Part shown: piece after piece, positions 5,753-10,904 of the stretch
How the letters are laid out: each line of letters begins with the position of its first letter
How positions within the stretch are numbered: position 1 is the stretch's first letter
Source of the DNA: RGIG4576 sp964536025
Lineage (GTDB): Bacteria > Bacteroidota > Bacteroidia > Bacteroidales > Muribaculaceae
Assembly: GCA_964536025.1 (NCBI GenBank)
Contig: CAZHXA010000044.1
Span: 1 to 10,904 of the forward strand
Direction: 5' to 3'
Length of the DNA stretch: 10,904 nucleotides
Translations under genes and position numbers: made by a program
The notes under the pieces: model-generated
Told to the model about the DNA's origin: nothing
Database searches by the model: none
Seen by the model: the letters and a program-made list of their open reading frames with translations, nothing else

Positions 5753-6964
5753 ATGAAGTATATTATCATACTTGCCGATGGTATGGCAGACGAGCCGATA
5801 GAACAATTGGGTGGAAAAACTCCGTTGGAAGCGGCTACTACTCCTTATCTTGATTGGCTTGCATCTCAATCACGGTTAGGCTTGTTACATACTGTGCCTG
5901 CAGGATATGCTCCTGGTAGTGAGGTGGCACACTTGTCATTGTTGGGATATAATCTTGATGATGTGTTTGAAGGTAGAGGTTCGCTTGAAGCTGCAAGTAT
6001 GGGTGTCGAAATCGAACCCGATGAAATGGCAATGCGTTGTAATATAATCTGCATTGAAAACGATAAAATTAAAAACCATTCAGCAGGGCATATTACCGAT
6101 GAAGAAGCCGAAACACTTATAAATTATTTAAATGAGAATCTTGCCAATGAACGAGTGAGATTTTATCCGGGAGTTTCTTACCGTCATTTGTTGAAGATAA
6201 AGCGAGGAAACAAGCACATTTCTTGCACTCCTCCGCATGATGTACCCGGAACACCGTTTAAAAATGTAATGGTGAAAGCTGAAAACAAAGAAGCCGAAGA
6301 AACTGCCGACTTGATTAATAATCTTATCTTGCGTTCTCAGCAGTTATTGGCAATGCACGAAGTGAATCAAAAGAGAATATCCGAAGGAAAAGACCCAGCC
6401 AACAGCATTTGGCCTTGGTCGCCGGGTTATAAGCCTGCAATGGAAACTCTTGGTTCAAAATTCGGCATAAAAAAAGGTGCGGTAATCTCGGCAGTAGATT
6501 TAATAAGAGGAATAGGGGTGTATTGCGGATTAAAACCTATAATTGTAGACGGAGCGACAGGATTGTGGAATACCAATTATGATGGAAAGGCTCGTGCGGC
6601 AATAGATGCTCTAAACGGAGATTATGATTTTGTGTTTTTACATATTGAAGCGAGTGATGAAGCCGGACATGAAGGCGATTTTGAATTAAAAAAGGCAACA
6701 ATCGAGTCACTTGACCAAAGAATTTGTAAACCTATTATTGAAGCTGTAAAAGCTATGAAAGAACCGGTTTCAATAGCTGTTTTGCCCGATCATCCTACAC
6801 CTTGTGCCATTAGAACACACTCTAATGCACCTGTGCCGTTTATGATTTATCTACCGGGAACAGAACCCGATGTTTTGAGTGAAATGAGTGAGAGAACAGC
6901 TGGAAACGGTTTTTATGGAACTCTTTCCAATGACGAATTTATAAAAGAATTTTTAAAGAAGTAA
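5753..6964 (+). CDS. apgM: ApgM-family phosphoglycerate-mutase-like protein, probable homoserine kinase
   Basis: The 403-residue protein belongs to the archaeal-type cofactor-independent phosphoglycerate mutase family of the alkaline phosphatase superfamily. Metal and phosphate ligands are in place: Asp9 in ADGMADEP, Ser56 in GSEVAHLSLLGY, Asp302 and His306 in EASDEAGHEGD, Asp346-His347 in LPDHPTPC, and His356 in RTHSNAPVP. Automated annotation would call it phosphoglycerate mutase. It lies 22 bases after thrA and 8 before thrC, exactly where thrB sits in other bacteria, and no GHMP-type ThrB is in the window. I recall that the Bacteroides thetaiotaomicron homologue in this position (BT2402) was assigned as a homoserine kinase from mutant-fitness data. 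The best call is therefore conversion of homoserine to O-phosphohomoserine; a residual mutase activity is not excluded. Confidence 0.88.
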   Translation: MKYIIILADGMADEPIEQLGGKTPLEAATTPYLDWLASQSRLGLLHTVPAGYAPGSEVAHLSLLGYNLDDVFEGRGSLEAASMGVEIEPDEMAMRCNIICIENDKIKNHSAGHITDEEAETLINYLNENLANERVRFYPGVSYRHLLKIKRGNKHISCTPPHDVPGTPFKNVMVKAENKEAEETADLINNLILRSQQLLAMHEVNQKRISEGKDPANSIWPWSPGYKPAMETLGSKFGIKKGAVISAVDLIRGIGVYCGLKPIIVDGATGLWNTNYDGKARAAIDALNGDYDFVFLHIEASDEAGHEGDFELKKATIESLDQRICKPIIEAVKAMKEPVSIAVLPDHPTPCAIRTHSNAPVPFMIYLPGTEPDVLSEMSERTAGNGFYGTLSNDEFIKEFLKK

Positions 6965-6972
6965 ATATAGAT

Positions 6973-8286
6973 ATGCAATATTATAGCACTAACGGTTCAA
7001 CGCCAAAGGTATCATTGAAAACGGCAGTAATAAAAGGTTTGGCTGCCGATAAAGGGCTGTATATGCCTGAACGCATACCGGTGTTACCAAAAGCGTTTTT
7101 CAATAATATAGGGGAAATGTCCTTACAAGACATTTCGTTTATTGTAGCCAATATGCTTTTTGGCGATGATATAGAAGATGCCACATTGAAAGATATCGTT
7201 TATGATACCTTGAATTTTGATATACCTTTAAAATATATAACTGACAATAAATACAGTTTGGAATTGTTCCATGGACCTACTTTGGCATTTAAAGATGTGG
7301 GAGCACGTTTCATGGCTCGCATTTTGGGACATCTCAATAAAGATGGTAAAAAGAACAATGATCATGTGGTGAATGTGCTTGTAGCCACTTCGGGAGACAC
7401 GGGTAGTGCTGTAGCAAACGGATTTTTGGGCGTTCCGGGTGTGCGTGTATTTGTTTTATATCCACAAGGTAAAGTGAGTCGCATACAAGAAGCTCAGTTT
7501 ACAACATTGGGACAAAATATTACTGCAATAGAAGTAGATGGAACATTTGATGATTGTCAAGCTCTTGTAAAATCGGCCTTTATGGATGAAGATTTGAATG
7601 TACACATGAACCTTACAAGTGCCAATTCAATTAATGTGGCACGATTCCTGCCTCAAATGTTTTATTATTTTTATGCTTATGCTCAATTGGCAAAGCGAGG
7701 ACAAGATTTATCAAATATTGTTGTTGCTGTTCCAAGTGGAAATTTCGGAAATATAACAGCGGCATTGATAGGTAAGCGTATGGGGTTGCCTATAAAACGA
7801 TTTATTGCGGCTAACAATAGAAATGATGTATTTTTCCAATATTTGCAAACGGGCGAGTATAAGCCGAAAGCATCGATTGCGACAATAGCCAATGCCATGG
7901 ATGTGGGCGACCCGAGTAATTTTGCACGTGTACTTGATTTATATAAACATTCTCATGGTGATATATGCAAGGAAATAAGCGGATGCTGCTATAACGATGA
8001 ACAAATAGCCGAAACGATTGCAAAAACTTATAAAGAAACCGGATATTTGCTTGACCCGCATGGAGCTGTGGCTTATAGAAGCCTTGAAGACGGTTTGGCT
8101 CCAAATGAAATAGGTGTTTTTGTGGAAACTGCACATCCGGCGAAATTTAAAGCTACGGTAGAAGCAATCATTGGCGAAGAAATTGATATTCCTGACCGTT
8201 TGGCGGCATTTTTGAATAGTGATAAAAAAACGGTGAAAATGTCATCGGCATTTGCTGCATTTAAGAACTATTTAATGAGCGTGTAA
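6973..8286 (+). CDS. thrC: Threonine synthase
   Basis: This 437-residue PLP enzyme converts O-phosphohomoserine to threonine and phosphate. The N-terminal segment (YYSTNGSTPKVSLKTAVIKG) is the substrate-side domain typical of the bacterial and yeast-type long threonine synthases. The cofactor Lys is Lys107 in GPTLAFKDVGARF. The phosphate-binding loop is ATSGDTGSA (138-146), and PSGNFGN (254-260) matches the loop contacting the PLP ring. MDVGDPSNF (309-317) is a further family signature. The start fits because the family begins directly with the YYST-like strand. It lies 8 bases after the kinase gene and should be co-transcribed with it. No truncation or missing key residue is seen. Confidence 0.96.
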   Translation: MQYYSTNGSTPKVSLKTAVIKGLAADKGLYMPERIPVLPKAFFNNIGEMSLQDISFIVANMLFGDDIEDATLKDIVYDTLNFDIPLKYITDNKYSLELFHGPTLAFKDVGARFMARILGHLNKDGKKNNDHVVNVLVATSGDTGSAVANGFLGVPGVRVFVLYPQGKVSRIQEAQFTTLGQNITAIEVDGTFDDCQALVKSAFMDEDLNVHMNLTSANSINVARFLPQMFYYFYAYAQLAKRGQDLSNIVVAVPSGNFGNITAALIGKRMGLPIKRFIAANNRNDVFFQYLQTGEYKPKASIATIANAMDVGDPSNFARVLDLYKHSHGDICKEISGCCYNDEQIAETIAKTYKETGYLLDPHGAVAYRSLEDGLAPNEIGVFVETAHPAKFKATVEAIIGEEIDIPDRLAAFLNSDKKTVKMSSAFAAFKNYLMSV

Positions 8287-8290
8287 GAGA

Positions 8291-8974
8291 ATGGAAGTCG
8301 TTTACGAGGATAATCATATCATAATTGTAAATAAGTTGCCGGGAGAAATTGTACAAGGTGACAAAACCGGTGATACTCCGCTAGTTGAAATCGTAAAGCA
8401 ATGGATTAAAGAAAAGTATGCCAAACCCGGAAACGTGTTTTGTGGTGTGGCACATCGATTGGACCGCCCGGTGGGTGGCTTGGTGGTGTTTGCCAAAACG
8501 AGTAAAGCTCTTTCACGATTGAACGAAATGTTCAGAGAAGGGAAAGTGAACAAAACATATTGGGCTATAACTAAAGATTGCCCACCTAAAGAAGAAGATA
8601 TGCTAACGCACTATATTACATCGGTTGAACGCAATAATAAGTCCTATGCTTCTTTGACCGAGAAAAAAGGTTCGTTGAAATCGGTCCTTAAATATAGAGT
8701 GTTGGCAAAAAGTGATAATTATAACTTGCTTGAAATAAATCTTCTTACCGGACGAAAGCATCAAATCAGAGTGCAACTTTCATCGATAGGTTGTCCCATA
8801 AAAGGAGACTTGAAATATGGGGCAAAACGAAGTAACCCCGATGGCAGTATTTCGTTGCAGGCTCACAGAATTCAATTCATTCATCCTGTATCGGGTAAAG
8901 AAATTGATATAACGGCTCCTGTTCCTAATGATACCTTGTGGCAAGCTTTTTATAAACTTGCTTCAGTAATTTAA
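8291..8974 (+). CDS. RluA-family RNA pseudouridine synthase
   Basis: The 227-residue protein isomerises uridine to pseudouridine in rRNA or tRNA. It opens with VVYEDNHIIIVNKLPG, the usual first strand of the RluA fold. It carries the catalytic motif HRLDRPVGGL, with catalytic Asp58, and later LLTGRKHQIRVQLSSIGCPIKGD, the other family signature. An N-terminal S4 RNA-binding domain is absent, and the length is close to that of E. coli RluA and TruC, so it is a single-domain member. The exact target position cannot be read from the sequence. The ATG lies only 4 bases after the thrC stop, so it appears to be the last gene of the threonine operon; this may be fortuitous or a conserved arrangement. 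Confidence 0.93.
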   Translation: MEVVYEDNHIIIVNKLPGEIVQGDKTGDTPLVEIVKQWIKEKYAKPGNVFCGVAHRLDRPVGGLVVFAKTSKALSRLNEMFREGKVNKTYWAITKDCPPKEEDMLTHYITSVERNNKSYASLTEKKGSLKSVLKYRVLAKSDNYNLLEINLLTGRKHQIRVQLSSIGCPIKGDLKYGAKRSNPDGSISLQAHRIQFIHPVSGKEIDITAPVPNDTLWQAFYKLASVI

Positions 8975-8986
8975 GCGTATATTTTT

Positions 8987-9014
8987 TTTGTATTGGTTTT
9001 TTCTTATTATTTTT
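8987..9014 (+). promoter_or_regulatory. Candidate promoter of the fumarase gene
   Basis: TTTG at 8987-8990 could be a -33 element and TTATTTTG (9007-9014) matches TAnnTTTG with one mismatch. The spacer of 16 is a little short. The fumarase ATG follows 40 bases later. The 80-base gap after the preceding gene, much wider than inside the operon, supports a separate promoter. No terminator hairpin is seen in the gap, so read-through is possible. Confidence 0.4.
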
Positions 9015-9054
9015 GCACTAAATACAAATTAAAAAATTAATATACTGAACTATT

Positions 9055-10701
9055 ATGGCAGCAACACCTGAATTCAAATATCAACATCCATTCCCATTGG
9101 GTGAAGATAAGACAGAATACTATTTGCTTACAAAAGAGCATGTGAGTGTGAGCGAGTTTGAAGGAACTCCTGTTCTTAAAATCGAAAAAGAAGGTTTGAC
9201 TAAAATGGCAAATCAAGCTTTTCGTGATGTCTCTTTCTTGCTTCGTCGTTCTCATAACGAATGTGTAGCTAAAATATTAAACGACCCCGAAGCAAGCGAT
9301 AATGATAAATATGTAGCACTTAATTTCCTTCGTAATGCCGAAATCGCGGCAAAGGGTAAATTACCACTTTGTCAAGATACTGGTACTGCTATCATTCATG
9401 GTGAAAAAGGTCAACAAGTTTGGACCGGATATTGTGATGAAGAAGCTTTATCACTTGGTGTATTTAAAACTTATACCGAAGAAAACCTTCGCTATTCTCA
9501 AAATGCACCGCTTAACATGTATGACGAAGTAAATACAAAGTGTAATCTTCCTGCTCAAATAGACCTTGAAGCAACTGAGGGGATGGAATATAAATTCCTT
9601 TGTGTTACTAAAGGTGGAGGCTCTGCCAATAAGACATATTTATATCAAGAAACCAAAGCTATTTTGAATCCGGCTACTCTTGTACCGTTCTTGGTAGAAA
9701 AAATGAAAACTTTGGGGACTGCAGCTTGTCCTCCTTATCATGTGGCATTTGTAATAGGTGGAACTTCTGCTGAAAAGAATTTGTTGACTGTTAAACTGGC
9801 ATCAACACATTATTATGACGAATTGCCGACAACAGGAAATGAAGGTGGTCGTGCATTCCGTGATGTTGAATTGGAAAAACAACTTCTTGAAGAAGCTCAT
9901 AAAATAGGACTTGGAGCTCAATTTGGTGGAAAATATTTTGCTCATGATATTCGTGTCGTTCGTTTGCCTCGTCATGGTGCATCTTGTCCTGTGGGCATGG
10001 GTGTAAGTTGCTCTGCCGACCGTAACATAAAGTGTAAAATCAATAAAGACGGTATTTGGATTGAAAAACTTGATGATAACCCAACCGAATTGATTCCGGC
10101 TGAATTGCGTGAGGCAGGTGAAGGCGGTGGCGTTAAAATCGATTTGAACCGTCCTATGAAAGAAGTGCTTGCCGAACTTGACAAGTATCCGGTTTCAACT
10201 CGTTTATCGTTGAATGGTACAATTATCGTGGGTCGTGACATTGCACATGCCAAGTTGAAAGAACGTCTTGACAATGGTGAAAAATTGCCTGAATACATAA
10301 AGAATCATCCTATTTATTATGCAGGCCCTGCAAAAACTCCTGTAGGAATGCCTTGCGGTTCTATGGGACCGACAACAGCCGGACGTATGGACCCTTATGT
10401 AGATTTGTTCCAAGCAAATGGAGGTAGCATGATTATGCTTGCTAAGGGTAATCGTAGCCAAGCTGTAACTGACGCTTGCAAGAAACATGGCGGATTCTAT
10501 TTGGGTAGTATCGGTGGACCGGCTGCAATTCTTGCTCAAAACAATATCAAGAGCATTGAGTGCGTAGAATATCCGGAACTTGGTATGGAAGCTATTTGGA
10601 AAATAGAAGTAGAAAATTTCCCTGCATTCATTTTGGTGGATAATAAGGGTAACGATTTCTTTACTCAAATAAAGCAAAAAGCTTGTCCTTGCAGTAAGTA
10701 A
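9055..10701 (+). CDS. fumA: Class I fumarate hydratase, [4Fe-4S] enzyme
   Basis: The 548-residue cytoplasmic enzyme interconverts fumarate and malate and matches the length of the E. coli FumA/FumB type, with fused N- and C-terminal domains. Cys106 in LPLCQDTG, Cys225 in TAACPPYH and Cys319 in VSCSADR align one residue off with the three cluster ligands of E. coli FumA (105, 224, 318). Other signatures are KGGGSANKT (186-194), VIGGTSAEKN (233-242) and GPTTAGRMDPY (438-448) in the C-terminal domain. In Bacteroidales this step belongs to the reductive branch that makes succinate and propionate from oxaloacetate under anaerobiosis; the oxygen-labile cluster fits that life style. A Cys-x-Cys pair (544-546) lies at the C-terminus. 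The start MAATPEFKYQ fits the family, and a strong terminator follows. Confidence 0.96.
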   Translation: MAATPEFKYQHPFPLGEDKTEYYLLTKEHVSVSEFEGTPVLKIEKEGLTKMANQAFRDVSFLLRRSHNECVAKILNDPEASDNDKYVALNFLRNAEIAAKGKLPLCQDTGTAIIHGEKGQQVWTGYCDEEALSLGVFKTYTEENLRYSQNAPLNMYDEVNTKCNLPAQIDLEATEGMEYKFLCVTKGGGSANKTYLYQETKAILNPATLVPFLVEKMKTLGTAACPPYHVAFVIGGTSAEKNLLTVKLASTHYYDELPTTGNEGGRAFRDVELEKQLLEEAHKIGLGAQFGGKYFAHDIRVVRLPRHGASCPVGMGVSCSADRNIKCKINKDGIWIEKLDDNPTELIPAELREAGEGGGVKIDLNRPMKEVLAELDKYPVSTRLSLNGTIIVGRDIAHAKLKERLDNGEKLPEYIKNHPIYYAGPAKTPVGMPCGSMGPTTAGRMDPYVDLFQANGGSMIMLAKGNRSQAVTDACKKHGGFYLGSIGGPAAILAQNNIKSIECVEYPELGMEAIWKIEVENFPAFILVDNKGNDFFTQIKQKACPCSK

Positions 10702-10710
10702 AGACTTGTT

Positions 10711-10774
10711 TAAGATAAAAAGGTAATAAAGGAATTGCAGATTTCTGCAATTCCTTTATTACCTTTTTATCTTA
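10711..10774. terminator. Very long perfect hairpin terminator after the fumarase gene
   Basis: Bases 10711-10741 and 10744-10774 are exact reverse complements: a 31-bp stem with a 2-base centre, starting 9 bases after the fumarase stop. The inner stem begins with GG and ends with CC followed by TTTTT, and the other arm carries the matching AAAAA, so it has the form of a bidirectional intrinsic terminator. It should end the fumarase transcript and shield the next gene. Confidence 0.88.
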
Positions 10775-10816
10775 TTAAGATGTTTTATATCCTAAAAAAA
10801 AATGTGTAAAAATAGC

Positions 10817-10889
10817 TCTCACAATAACATTTTTTCGTTATATTTGTGGCGGATTCAAGCAAAGAGCAAAAGAGTTGGCTTGTTGAATC
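10817..10889 (+). promoter_or_regulatory. Promoter and leader for a gene beyond the right edge
   Basis: TATATTTG (10839-10846) is a perfect -7 box. No clear -33 TTTG is seen, but the upstream 14-mer TCTCACAATAACAT (10817-10830) recurs at 1007-1020. Downstream, GATTCAA (10852-10858) and TTGAATC (10883-10889) could form a leader hairpin. No start codon of a gene is visible before the window ends. Confidence 0.45.
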
Positions 10890-10904
10890 TTAACATATTT
10901 AAAA

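Noticed and set aside
10204..10677. Minus-strand 157-codon frame inside the fumarase gene
   Set aside because: Shadow frame of a well-supported class I fumarase on the opposite strand.

Overview
The window looks like a chromosomal segment of a Bacteroidota bacterium, most likely order Bacteroidales. The DNA is AT-rich, start codons lack Shine-Dalgarno sequences, several intergenic regions carry the Bacteroidota -7 promoter box TAnnTTTG, and the operon order thrA / phosphoglycerate-mutase-like / thrC is typical of the group. Genus cannot be decided from what is visible.

Region 1 (1-457, minus strand) is the 5' part of a gene that runs off the left edge. It resembles the DUF4121 proteins carried by Bacteroides conjugative transposons and looks less AT-rich than the rest, so an integrative element probably lies to the left. 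Region 2 (458-1590) has no intact gene. It holds a very long imperfect inverted repeat (488-679), a perfect GTANNTTTGC motif (750-759) that could be an element attachment core or simply a -7 box, a coding-like membrane-protein remnant without a start (1042-1242), small hairpins, and the promoter of the next gene. I read it as a mobile-element/chromosome junction with gene debris.

Region 3 (1591-2963) holds an ECF sigma factor on the plus strand with no anti-sigma gene beside it. Convergent to it is a minus-strand pair: an RNase D/DnaQ-type 3'-5' exonuclease followed one base later by a 74-residue two-helix membrane protein. Region 4 (2964-3291) is a divergent promoter region.

Region 5 (3292-8974) is a tight four-gene operon. 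ThrA (fused aspartokinase-homoserine dehydrogenase) catalyses the first and third steps from aspartate. An ApgM-family protein is probably the missing homoserine kinase. ThrC makes threonine from O-phosphohomoserine. An RluA-family pseudouridine synthase is the last gene, four bases after thrC. With aspartate-semialdehyde dehydrogenase encoded elsewhere, the first three genes would complete aspartate to threonine without a classical ThrB.

Region 6 (8975-10904) holds a class I [4Fe-4S] fumarase with its own promoter, a 31-bp perfect palindromic terminator, and a promoter-like segment for a gene beyond the right edge. The best leads for something poorly described are the 488-679 inverted repeat and the surrounding element junction; everything from 1591 rightwards looks like ordinary core genome.
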